A stretch of DNA of 64,000 nucleotides from Deltaproteobacteria bacterium (GTDB lineage: Bacteria > Desulfobacterota > GWC2-55-46), in the NCBI GenBank assembly GCA_016182655.1, contig JACPGB010000047.1, forward strand, positions 112,367 through 176,366, given 5' to 3'. The notes beneath the pieces are model-generated. The model was not told the origin of the DNA. It saw nothing but the letters and a program-made list of their open reading frames with translations, and did not search any database. This document shows positions 24,143 through 31,744 of this stretch, one piece after another. The stretch's first letter is position 1. Every line of letters starts with the position of its first letter. The position numbers and the translations under genes were made by a program.

Positions 24143-26023
24143 TTGGAGGGCGTTATCAGATACGATTGCATCGTGATAGGCGGCGGGCACGCCGGATGCG
24201 AGGCGGCCCTGGCCTCGGCACGGATGGGGCTATCCGCCCTCCTCGTCACCATGAACCTCGACACCATCGGCCAGATGTCCTGCAACCCGGCTATCGGCGG
24301 TATCGCAAAAGGCCACCTGGTCAAAGAGATAGACGCGCTCGGCGGAGAGATGGCAAAGGCGATAGATGACTCCGCCATACAGTTCAGGACGCTGAACGAT
24401 TCCAAGGGCCCGGCTGTGCGCGCCACGCGCGCGCAGGCAGACAGGATTGCCTACAGGCAGAGGATGAAGTCCGTTGTCGAGAAGACGGAAGGGCTCCACC
24501 TTAGACAAGGGGTTGTGGAATCCCTCATAGTGGAGGCAGGCCGCACGACTGGCCTTAAGCTCAATGACGGAGAGGTCATCACCGCGAGGGCCGTCATCGT
24601 CACGACAGGCACATTTTTAAAGGGGCTCATCCACATCGGCCTGCTTAACTACCCCGGCGGCAGGGCCGGGGATTCAGCAAGTACGGCCCTCTCGGATTCC
24701 TTGAGGTCGCTCGGCCTCTCGATGGGGCGTCTCAAGACCGGCACATGCCCGAGGCTCGACGGAAGGACTGTCGACTACTCTAAAGTAGAGGAACAGGCCC
24801 TCCAGCCGATCGAAGAGCTCAAGCCTTTTTCATTCACCTCGCCGCCGATTTCCCGTAGACAGGTACCCTGCCATATAACCTATACGAACGACGAGACCCA
24901 CAGGGTGATCCGCGAAAACCTCGAAAGGTCTCCGCTCTATAGCGGCGTCATAGAAGGCATCGGGCCGAGGTATTGCCCGTCGATAGAGGACAAGGTAATA
25001 AAGTTCCCCCAGAGACCCCGACACCAGGTCTTTCTCGAACCTGAGGGCTTTGACACCTTCGAGGTCTACCCGAACGGGCTTTCGACCTCGCTTCCCATAG
25101 ATGTCCAGTACAAATTCCTTAAAACTATCAATGGGTTAGAGAATATCGAGATACTGCGCCCCGGTTACGCCATAGAGTACGACTTCGTAGACCCGCAAGA
25201 GCTCAAGCTCACGCTCGAAACGAAGAAGATCGAAGGCCTTTACCTCGCCGGCCAGATAAACGGCACCTCGGGCTATGAAGAAGCGGCGGCGCAGGGTTTG
25301 ATGGCCGGGATGAACGCGGCGCTTAAACTAAAGTCCAGGCCACCCCTCGTCCTCGACAGGAGTGAGGCCTACATAGGGGTCATGATAGACGACCTCGTCA
25401 CAAAGGGCACCAGAGAGCCCTACCGTATGTTCACCTCCCGCGCCGAGTACCGCCTGATATTGAGGGAAGACAACGCCGAGGCAAGGCTCCGCGAAAAGGG
25501 GTTTGAGGCCGGGCTCGTAAAAGAAGATATTTTCAACACATTCCTCCAAAGGAAAGCGGCCCTCGAGTCCGTTCTGCGCCTCCTTGAGACCGAACGCATA
25601 AACCCGACCCAGGAGGTGAACTCCGCCCTCATCAATCTCGGCTCGACGGAATTAAAGAAGTCCACCACCCTGAAAGAACTTCTCCGTAGGCCAGGGATGG
25701 ACCTTAAGACCGTCCTCTCCCTCAAAAATCTACCCAATACCGCCTCACCTTCCGTTGCCGAGGCGATTGAGATAGAAGTAAAATACGAAGGCTACATCAA
25801 GAGACAGAACGAGGAGACCGGGAGGTTCAAGCGCATAGAAGGCTTGCGGATACCTCAGTCCATCATTTTCGACGAGGTCTCGGGGCTCTCCACGGAGATA
25901 AGGGAAAAATTAAAGAAGACCAGACCCGAATCCATAGGACAGGCATCGAGGATATCAGGCGTGACCCCGGCCGCCATCTCCATGCTCATGGTCCACCTTA
26001 AGAAAATAGGCACTCGCGGTTGA
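24143..26023 (+). CDS. mnmG: tRNA uridine-5-carboxymethylaminomethyl modification enzyme MnmG
   Basis: MnmG (GidA) works with MnmE to modify the wobble uridine of several tRNAs. The FAD-binding [19 protein letters not shown], then [22 protein letters not shown] and the late [20 protein letters not shown] are diagnostic; the 626-residue length is right. The start is uncertain. TTG 24143 opens the frame but has no ribosome site, while GGAGGG at 24145-24150 lies 4-5 bases before an ATC at 24155. The partner mnmE is at the other end of the window. Confidence 0.96.
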   Translation: MEGVIRYDCIVIGGGHAGCEAALASARMGLSALLVTMNLDTIGQMSCNPAIGGIAKGHLVKEIDALGGEMAKAIDDSAIQFRTLNDSKGPAVRATRAQADRIAYRQRMKSVVEKTEGLHLRQGVVESLIVEAGRTTGLKLNDGEVITARAVIVTTGTFLKGLIHIGLLNYPGGRAGDSASTALSDSLRSLGLSMGRLKTGTCPRLDGRTVDYSKVEEQALQPIEELKPFSFTSPPISRRQVPCHITYTNDETHRVIRENLERSPLYSGVIEGIGPRYCPSIEDKVIKFPQRPRHQVFLEPEGFDTFEVYPNGLSTSLPIDVQYKFLKTINGLENIEILRPGYAIEYDFVDPQELKLTLETKKIEGLYLAGQINGTSGYEEAAAQGLMAGMNAALKLKSRPPLVLDRSEAYIGVMIDDLVTKGTREPYRMFTSRAEYRLILREDNAEARLREKGFEAGLVKEDIFNTFLQRKAALESVLRLLETERINPTQEVNSALINLGSTELKKSTTLKELLRRPGMDLKTVLSLKNLPNTASPSVAEAIEIEVKYEGYIKRQNEETGRFKRIEGLRIPQSIIFDEVSGLSTEIREKLKKTRPESIGQASRISGVTPAAISMLMVHLKKIGTRG

Positions 26024-26024
26024 A

Positions 26025-26040
26025 TGTTCCACGTGGAACA
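26025..26040. promoter_or_regulatory. parS centromere site 1
   Basis: The perfect 16-bp palindrome TGTTCCACGTGGAACA lies directly after the mnmG stop codon. It is a one-step variant of the known bacterial parS consensus (TGTTtCACGTGaAACA) bound by ParB/Spo0J, whose gene is 1.6 kb downstream. Confidence 0.9.
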
Positions 26041-26061
26041 TTCATGCTGGACCCAAAGGAT

Positions 26062-26077
26062 TGTTCCACGTGGAACA
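26062..26077. promoter_or_regulatory. parS centromere site 2, overlapping rsmG start
   Basis: This is identical to site 1, 21 bases further on. It contains the GTG at 26070 that is the best start codon for rsmG, so ParB binding and rsmG translation initiation share sequence. Confidence 0.9.
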
Positions 26078-26744
26078 TAATCTAAAAATAAGCGAAGCTG
26101 AGTTAAAAACCCTTTTGAGGCGCGGAGCCGAGGCGCTTGGTGTGGTATTGCCTGAAGAGGCCCAGCTAAAGTTTATCGAATACCTCAAAGAACTTAAGGC
26201 CTGGAACAAGAAGGTCAACCTTACGGCAATCGATGAGGAGCGGGAGATCGTCATAAGGCACTTTCTCGACTCTCTTACGCCCTATGCCTTTCTTGAGGGG
26301 GCAGGGAGGCTCCTGGATATAGGCGCAGGCGGGGGTTTTCCGGGCATACCCTTGAAAATTGCCTCCCCGGAGATGTATGTCTGTCTTATCGATTCGGTAT
26401 CGAAGAAGGTCCACTTTATGCGTCATATTATAAGGAAGCTCGCCCTTATCGGCATCGACGCGGAATCCGTCAGGGCAGAGGACGCGGGTTTTATAGATAA
26501 AAACCGTGGCGGGTTCGACATTGTCACCTCCCGTGCCTTTACGGAGCTAAAATGTTTTGTCGAGGTGGCCCTGCCCTACCTCAGGCCCGGCGGGCGTATC
26601 GTCGCCATCAAGGGGCCTACTGTAGCCGAGGAGACCATTGCGCTCAAAGACTTCCCGGGTATAACAGGGATCGAGACCCATGAGGTCAAGATACCCTTCT
26701 CAATGAGAGAGACGACGATAGTGGTGATAAAGAAGGCAAGTTAA
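26070..26744 (+). CDS. rsmG: 16S rRNA 7-methylguanosine methyltransferase RsmG
   Basis: RsmG (GidB) methylates G527 of 16S rRNA. The core is FIEYLKELKAWNKKVNLTAI, the helix VIRHFLDSLTPY, the SAM loop LLDIGAGGGFPGIPLKI and VTSRAFTELK. The frame opens at TTG 26061, inside a parS palindrome. I chose GTG 26070 because AAAGGA lies about 9 bases upstream, giving a protein of 224 residues. It sits between mnmG and parA, the usual origin-linked order. Confidence 0.93.
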   Translation: MEHNLKISEAELKTLLRRGAEALGVVLPEEAQLKFIEYLKELKAWNKKVNLTAIDEEREIVIRHFLDSLTPYAFLEGAGRLLDIGAGGGFPGIPLKIASPEMYVCLIDSVSKKVHFMRHIIRKLALIGIDAESVRAEDAGFIDKNRGGFDIVTSRAFTELKCFVEVALPYLRPGGRIVAIKGPTVAEETIALKDFPGITGIETHEVKIPFSMRETTIVVIKKAS

Positions 26745-26789
26745 TCCCCTTCCCCACCTTTTGCAAGGGGAGAGCATCGGCCGAACGAA

Positions 26790-26805
26790 TGTTCCACGTG
26801 GAACA
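26790..26805. promoter_or_regulatory. parS centromere site 3
   Basis: A third identical TGTTCCACGTGGAACA lies between rsmG and parA, just after a short CCCC/GGGG palindromic repeat (26745-26775). Three sites within 781 bp would form a strong ParB nucleation centre. Confidence 0.9.
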
Positions 26806-26882
26806 TTCTCAACAAACGGTACTTTTCTCTTGCAACGCCCCGAGAACTGTTCTAAACTTTTTCCGAACCTCAAAGGATGGCT

Positions 26883-27647
26883 ATGGGCCGTATAATATCG
26901 ATTGCGAACCAAAAGGGCGGCGTTGGCAAGACCACGACCGCCGTGAACCTTGCGGCCTCGCTCGCTGTCGCTGAAAAAAAGGTGCTTCTGATAGACTTCG
27001 ACCCCCAGGGCAACGCCACAAGCGGCTTAGGGGAATCGAAGAACGGCTCAAACGGCATATATAACGCCATGATAGGTGAGGCAGACCTCCGCACGATACT
27101 CAAGAACACGGAGCTACGCTTCCTTAAACTCATCCCGTCTTCCATAGACCTCATAGGAGCAGAGGTCGAGCTCGTCGACGACCCGCAGAGGGAGTACAGG
27201 CTGAAGGCCTGTCTTTCGTCTATCAGTGAGCACTTCGATTACATCATCATAGACTGCCCGCCGTCTTTGAGCCTCCTTACGGTAAACGCCCTTGTGGCGT
27301 CCAACTCAGTCCTGATACCCCTCCAGTGCGAGTATTACGCCCTCGAAGGCATAAGCCAGATAATGAGGACGATAGAGCTCATAAAGGCAAAGCTCAATCC
27401 GGCACTCGCTATAGAAGGCATACTCCTTACCATGTTCGATTCCCGCAATAACCTCGCCCACCAGGTCGAGGACGACATCAGGGAGCATTTTAAGGAAAAG
27501 GCCTTCAAGACCGTGATACCGAGGAACGTACGCCTGTCAGAGTCCCCGTCATTCGGAAAACCGGTGATACTCTACGACGTCCACTCAAGGGGCGCTGTCA
27601 GCTACATGGAGCTTGCCAAGGAGATAATCCTTGGCGAGCGCTCATAA
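26883..27647 (+). CDS. parA: Chromosome-partitioning ATPase ParA/Soj
   Basis: This is a deviant Walker ATPase that moves ParB-parS complexes over the nucleoid. IANQKGGVGKTTTAVNLAASLA carries the Walker A lysines, LLIDFDPQGNATSGL is the A' motif, and YIIIDCPPSLSLLTVNAL is Walker B. The length of about 254 residues lacks the N-terminal HTH of plasmid ParA, as expected for chromosomal Soj. ATG 26883 is preferred over ATG 26877 because AAGG then lies at 6 bases. Confidence 0.95.
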   Translation: MGRIISIANQKGGVGKTTTAVNLAASLAVAEKKVLLIDFDPQGNATSGLGESKNGSNGIYNAMIGEADLRTILKNTELRFLKLIPSSIDLIGAEVELVDDPQREYRLKACLSSISEHFDYIIIDCPPSLSLLTVNALVASNSVLIPLQCEYYALEGISQIMRTIELIKAKLNPALAIEGILLTMFDSRNNLAHQVEDDIREHFKEKAFKTVIPRNVRLSESPSFGKPVILYDVHSRGAVSYMELAKEIILGERS

Positions 27648-27686
27648 ACATAATAAATTCAAACACTTACAATCAAGAGGCAGGCC

Positions 27687-28547
27687 ATGCTCAACAAAAA
27701 GAAGGTCCTTGGAAGGGGTTTAGGCGCGCTCATCGGCGAGGCACAGCCTCCGAGGGAGCCAAAAGAAGGCAAGGAAAAGTTCTTCCTCTGCCCGATAGTA
27801 GACATAAGCCCCAACAAGACCCAGCCGAGGAAGACTTTCGACGAGGTGAAATTAAAGGAACTATGCGATTCCATTAAAGAAAAGGGGATAATAGAACCCC
27901 TTGTCGTAAGGAGAACCCCAGACGGCTACGAGCTCATCGCAGGAGAGAGGCGCTGGAGGGCCTCGCGCATGGCCGGGCTCTCAGAGGTCCCGGTAGTCGT
28001 TTTGAACGCGAACGACACTGAGGCGCTCGAGCTCGCGATTATCGAGAACATCCAGCGGGAGGACTTGAACGCCATAGAGGAGGCCGATTCGTACAAGTCC
28101 CTCATGGCCTTCGGGCTTACCCAGGACGAGGTAGCCGTAAAGGTCGGAAAAGAGCGGGCGACCGTCGCTAACTACTTAAGACTCTTGAAGCTCCCGATAG
28201 AGGTTCGTGACGAGATAGTCAAAGGCAATATCTCGATGGGTCACGCAAGGGCGCTTCTATCGATTGAGGGCCACGCCGCCCAGGTCGAGGCCTGCCGCGC
28301 TATAATCACAAAAGGTCTCTCTGTAAGAGAGGCCGAAGCCATCGCGAACCGCGGCGCCGCAAAGCCTATGAAGAAAAAAGGCGCCGCTGGACAGGGGACA
28401 GAGGTCGAGGACGAGCTACGCGGGATATTCGGCACAAAGGTAGCGCTTAAGGAACGGAGCGGCAAGGGCAGGATCGAGATAAACTACTACTCGGCCGATG
28501 AGCGCGAAAGGGTCATAGACCTGCTACGCACCGTAAGCGGCAGTTAA
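27687..28547 (+). CDS. parB: Chromosome-partitioning protein ParB/Spo0J
   Basis: This parS-binding CTP-dependent clamp has 286 residues. The N-terminal KKVLGRGLGALIGE matches the ParA-stimulating peptide. The CTPase motif region includes KPxP-type PNKTQPRKTF, ELIAGERRWRASRMAGL and ENIQREDLNAIEEA. A central HTH (GLTQDEVAVKVGKERATVANYLRLL) reads parS, and the C-terminal dimerisation part follows. It lies 39 bases after parA and next to three parS sites. Confidence 0.96.
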   Translation: MLNKKKVLGRGLGALIGEAQPPREPKEGKEKFFLCPIVDISPNKTQPRKTFDEVKLKELCDSIKEKGIIEPLVVRRTPDGYELIAGERRWRASRMAGLSEVPVVVLNANDTEALELAIIENIQREDLNAIEEADSYKSLMAFGLTQDEVAVKVGKERATVANYLRLLKLPIEVRDEIVKGNISMGHARALLSIEGHAAQVEACRAIITKGLSVREAEAIANRGAAKPMKKKGAAGQGTEVEDELRGIFGTKVALKERSGKGRIEINYYSADERERVIDLLRTVSGS

Positions 28548-28568
28548 TGCTTTTCTGATAGAGGTATC

Positions 28569-28982
28569 ATGTTCGGAAAAGACGGCAAGAGAAAAGACGG
28601 CGAAGTCGTAGGCTACATCGGACGCGGCGTATTGATAGAAGGGAGGCTCTCCTTCGCTTCGACCGTCCGCGTCGACGGGACCGTCCGTGGAGATATAGAG
28701 ACGACCGGCACGCTCATCATAGGAGATAGTGGTTGCGTCGAAGGGACGATAAAGGTCGGCTCTACGATAATCACAGGAGAAGTGCGCGGGTCTGTCGAGG
28801 CCTCCGCAAGGGTCGAGCTCAAGTCCCCCTGCAAACTCTACGGAGATATAAAGACGCCTTCCCTCTTGATAGGCGAAGGCGCGATATTCGAAGGCAACTG
28901 CACCATGACCGGTGCAGGCGGGAGAGAGACCTTCAGATACGGGCTTAAAATCGACGAGCCGGGGGAGGGGTTGTTGCAGTAA
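28569..28982 (+). CDS. Bactofilin cytoskeletal protein
   Basis: This small beta-helical polymer-forming protein has 137 residues. The short charged N-terminus precedes GYIGRGVLIEGRLSFASTVRVDG, and then the repetitive VRGDIETTGTLIIGD, VEGTIKVGSTIITGEVRGSVEA pattern of the DUF583/bactofilin fold. It starts 21 bases after parB, the same linkage as in Myxococcus, where BacNOP bactofilins scaffold ParAB. A role in chromosome-segregation scaffolding is inferred from position. Confidence 0.9.
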   Translation: MFGKDGKRKDGEVVGYIGRGVLIEGRLSFASTVRVDGTVRGDIETTGTLIIGDSGCVEGTIKVGSTIITGEVRGSVEASARVELKSPCKLYGDIKTPSLLIGEGAIFEGNCTMTGAGGRETFRYGLKIDEPGEGLLQ

Positions 28983-29040
28983 AAAAGTTTTTCTACTTTA
29001 CCAAACCATCAAGGCCCGTTCTGAAAGAGCCTTCCCTATA

Positions 29041-29221
29041 GTAATGAAGAACCCCGCAGCAAGCTGCGGGGTATCCTTCTTATACTTCCCCTCCCTCGAT
29101 GGGAGGGGAGTGAGGGGAGGGTGAAATCGTTGTCACCCCCACCCTAACCCTCCCCCATCAAGGGGGAGGGGATTAAAAACGCGGCAAGCCGCGGGGTATT
29201 AGACCCTAAGAGAGTAATAAA
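29041..29221 (+). repeat. 180-bp hairpin-ended element, copy A
   Basis: It begins with hairpin CCCCGCAGCAAGCTGCGGGG, continues through CTCCCTCGATGGGAGGGG and a GGGTGA...TCACCC palindrome, and ends with GCGGCAAGCCGCGGGGTATT and CCCTAAGAGAG. Nearly the same order recurs at 51644-51821 and 58403-58655. All three begin within 60 bases after a plus-strand stop codon, here that of bactofilin. Confidence 0.8.
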
Positions 29222-29232
29222 AGTCTCTTGCC

Positions 29233-29402
29233 TGTCATTGCGAGGAGCGTAGCGACGCGGCAATCTCACTTCGATGCAGTCATGAATGGTTTCAGGATAA
29301 GCCAGTACCTGAGATCGCTTCGAGACATAAAGAGGTCAGGTAGATTTATTTAAAAAAGATTTTGTAATCCCCCTCAGTCCCCCTTTAGAAAAGGGGGAAG
29401 TT
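29233..29402. repeat. TGTCATTGCGAGG-type repeat and a CCCCC/GGGGG palindrome
   Basis: TGTCATTGCGAGGAGCGTAG with GGCAATCTC (29233-29267) and a degenerate inverted half near 29311-29326 match the repeat at 21956. A CCCCCTTTAGAAAAGGGGGA palindrome follows at 29381-29400. No gene is seen in 28983-29523. Confidence 0.65.
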
Positions 29403-29421
29403 CGATACCGTCAAATGGGTT

Positions 29422-29513
29422 TGTTTGGCGCAGGGCCAATGTTCAAACCCTAGCTCTTAAGGTAGATTCAAGCATAGTCATTCGATACGAACTTTGCCCG
29501 TCCGGCCAGGACC
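29422..29513 (+). repeat. 91-bp inverted-arm element, single copy before the ClC gene
   Basis: It runs from TGTTTGGCGCAGGGCCAATG to CGATACGAACTTTGCCCG and TCCGGCCAGGAC. The right arm leads straight into CCGGCGAGGAC before the ATG at 29524, so the repeat edge lies at the ribosome-binding site of the ClC gene. Confidence 0.78.
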
Positions 29514-29523
29514 CGGCGAGGAC

Positions 29524-30876
29524 ATGAAAAAAAGGATCAAGGAAGAAACGATAATCTTCATAAGCGTCTTCAAGTGGATCGTCCTCGCTACGGCCGTGGG
29601 CATCATCACCGGCGTATCGACAACGGTCTTCGTAAGCGCACTTAACTTCGGCTCCCTCCTCGGAAATAAATACCCCTATTACTACTTCCTCATGCCGCTC
29701 GGGCTACTCCTCTCCGCAATCATCATAAAATACATATTTCCATCCGCCGAAGGCCACGGCGCGGACAAGGCGATAGAGGCGATACACAAGCGCTCGGGCA
29801 AGATTAGTCCGCTTGAAGTCCCGGTCGAGTTCATAAGGACCTTCCTCACCCTCACCTTCGGCGGCTCGGCCGGTAAGGAAGGGCCGAGCGCGCAGATAGG
29901 CGCGGGACTCGCCTCCCTCTTTGCCGATGCGCTCCGCTTCGAGGGCGCGGACAGGAGAAAGCTCGTCATCTGCGGCATAAGCGGCGCGTTCGCCTCAGTC
30001 TTCGGCACTCCTTTGGCGGGCGCGATATTCGGAATGGAGGTTCTATTCGTAGGCTCGATACTCTACGATGTGTTGCTCCCGTCATTTGTCGCCGGGATCA
30101 TCAGCTACCAGGTCTCTTCGTGGCTCGGGCTCACCTATTTTTATAACCCGCTCACATTCGTCCCTGTATTCAGCGAGGCGTTTTTTTTCAAGATCATAAT
30201 CGCTGGCGTCTTCTTTGGAATAGTGTCTTTGATATTCGTCGAGACCCTCAAGCTCGGAAAAAAACTCTCCACAGCCATAAAGGCCCCGCTTGAGCTCAAG
30301 GCCGTGCTCGCCGGAGCGGTCATGGCCGCTATCACCTATGTCCTCGGGCGCGAGTACCTTGGGCTCGGCCTCGAGACATTGCAGTCGGCCCTTGAAGGGA
30401 ACGAAGTCCCCTGGTACGCCTTCCTAATGAAGTCTCTATTTACCGGCGCGACCCTCGGCTTCGGGGGCCACGGCGGCATTGGGACTCCGATCTTCTACGT
30501 CGGCGCAACCGCCGGCGCGGCTCTCTCAAAGATCCTATCCGTGGACCCCTCGGTCCTCGCCGCCATCGGGTTCGTAAGCCTCCTTGCGGGCGCAGCGAAT
30601 ACGCCGATAGCGGCGTCCATAATGGCGGTCGAGCTCTTCGGGCCCGAGGTCGCGCCTTACGCGGCGGTCGCATCCGTCATAAGCTTCATCGTCACGGGCC
30701 ACAGATCGGCCTACCCATCGCAGGTGCTCGCAATAAAAAAATCATCCTCATTGGATGTAGAGCTCGGGGCCGAGCTCAAGGAGGTCGTTCCGCAATACCG
30801 GCAGAGGGAGGGGAGCCTCATCTCGACCTTCCTCACCATCCTGGGGCTCGCCGGAAAAACAAAATCAAAAAAATAA
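29524..30876 (+). CDS. ClC-family chloride channel or transporter
   Basis: This polytopic membrane protein has 450 residues and about ten hydrophobic segments. The selectivity-filter region reads GGSAGKEGPSAQIG (the family GKxGPxxH-like loop), preceded by AEGHGADKAIEAI and followed by FGTPLAGAIFGMEVL. TPIAASIMAVELFGPE lies late. The canonical GSGIP motif is replaced by an EGHGAD variant. No CBS domains follow. ATG 29524 is chosen over in-frame TTG 29494, which lies within the repeat. The stop is followed after one base by endonuclease V, suggesting co-transcription. Confidence 0.85.
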   Translation: MKKRIKEETIIFISVFKWIVLATAVGIITGVSTTVFVSALNFGSLLGNKYPYYYFLMPLGLLLSAIIIKYIFPSAEGHGADKAIEAIHKRSGKISPLEVPVEFIRTFLTLTFGGSAGKEGPSAQIGAGLASLFADALRFEGADRRKLVICGISGAFASVFGTPLAGAIFGMEVLFVGSILYDVLLPSFVAGIISYQVSSWLGLTYFYNPLTFVPVFSEAFFFKIIIAGVFFGIVSLIFVETLKLGKKLSTAIKAPLELKAVLAGAVMAAITYVLGREYLGLGLETLQSALEGNEVPWYAFLMKSLFTGATLGFGGHGGIGTPIFYVGATAGAALSKILSVDPSVLAAIGFVSLLAGAANTPIAASIMAVELFGPEVAPYAAVASVISFIVTGHRSAYPSQVLAIKKSSSLDVELGAELKEVVPQYRQREGSLISTFLTILGLAGKTKSKK

Positions 30877-30877
30877 C

Positions 30878-31579
30878 ATGGACAAGACCCTCTTCAAACG
30901 CCTCAAGAAAGACGGGCTCTCATGGCCGGAAGACAAGGACCTCGCCAGAAAAGTCCAAAGAGAGCTAGCCGATAAAGTCGCGCTCTCTCCCCTTGCAAAG
31001 GCCCCGGCCCTCATTGCCGGAGTTGACTCGGCCTTTTTCGACGACAGGGTAATAAGCACGGCGTGCCTGTTTTCATTCCCGTCGCTCGAACTCATCGAGG
31101 AGACCTTTGCGATAAAGGAGGTGAGATTTCCCTACATACCCGGCCTACTCTCATTCAGGGAAGGGACTTCGACCATAGAGGCAATAGAAAAACTCAAAAA
31201 AAAGCCCGACCTCATCATATTCGACGGCCAGGGCATCGCGCACCCGAGGGGGCTTGGCATCGCCTCCTACGCGGGCGTCCTCCTCGATATCCCCTCTGTC
31301 GGGTGCGCAAAATCGAGGCTCGTAGGCGAATACGATGAACCCGGAAAGACCAAAGGCTCGTGGTCTCCGCTTAAAATCCTCGATAAAACAGTCGGCGCGG
31401 TCCTCCGTACTCGTGCAAACGTAGAGCCCGTATTCGTATCACCGGGCCACAAGATAGACATCAAAGGCTCTTTAAGACTCGTACTTGCTTGTGCCACGGC
31501 CTACAGACTCCCCGAACCCACCCGCCGCGCCGACGCCCTGTCAAAAACCCTTGCCAGAAAACATGCCAGTCGGGCTTGA
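30878..31579 (+). CDS. nfi: Endonuclease V
   Basis: This deoxyinosine 3' endonuclease repairs deaminated bases. ALIAGVDSAFFDD carries the first catalytic Asp, PYIPGLLSFREG is the family wedge motif, LIIFDGQGIAHPRGLGIASYAG gives the second Asp and the His, and the later GCAKSRL and KPVFVSPGHKID-like VFVSPGHKID complete the fold. At 233 residues it is of normal length. The start ATG lies one base after the ClC stop. Confidence 0.94.
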   Translation: MDKTLFKRLKKDGLSWPEDKDLARKVQRELADKVALSPLAKAPALIAGVDSAFFDDRVISTACLFSFPSLELIEETFAIKEVRFPYIPGLLSFREGTSTIEAIEKLKKKPDLIIFDGQGIAHPRGLGIASYAGVLLDIPSVGCAKSRLVGEYDEPGKTKGSWSPLKILDKTVGAVLRTRANVEPVFVSPGHKIDIKGSLRLVLACATAYRLPEPTRRADALSKTLARKHASRA

Positions 31580-31610
31580 GCCATTGCCTGAAATACTTGA
31601 GAGAACCTTT

Positions 31611-31737
31611 TTATAAAAAGGTGCTTGCGCACGCTAATGCTCAAATCGAAATTTTTTGAGTAGGTAAAGGAATAGCCGAGCGATACGATTTCGCCAGTCC
31701 GGGACGGACCTCTCAAACTCTCTCCAAAAATTTTAGA
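31611..31737. repeat. GAGAGAACC-type palindrome interrupted by a 91-bp-family element
   Basis: GAGAGAACCTTTTTATAAAAAGGT (31609-31622) starts a palindrome like those near 45135 and 63673, but its right arm is broken. The expected continuation TCTCAAACTCTCTCCAAAAA resumes at 31711. The 88 bp between begin TGCTTGCGCACGCTAATGC and end GATACGATTTCGCCAGTCCG, a divergent copy of the inverted-arm element (31621-31708). Confidence 0.6.
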
Positions 31738-31744
31738 TAATGAC

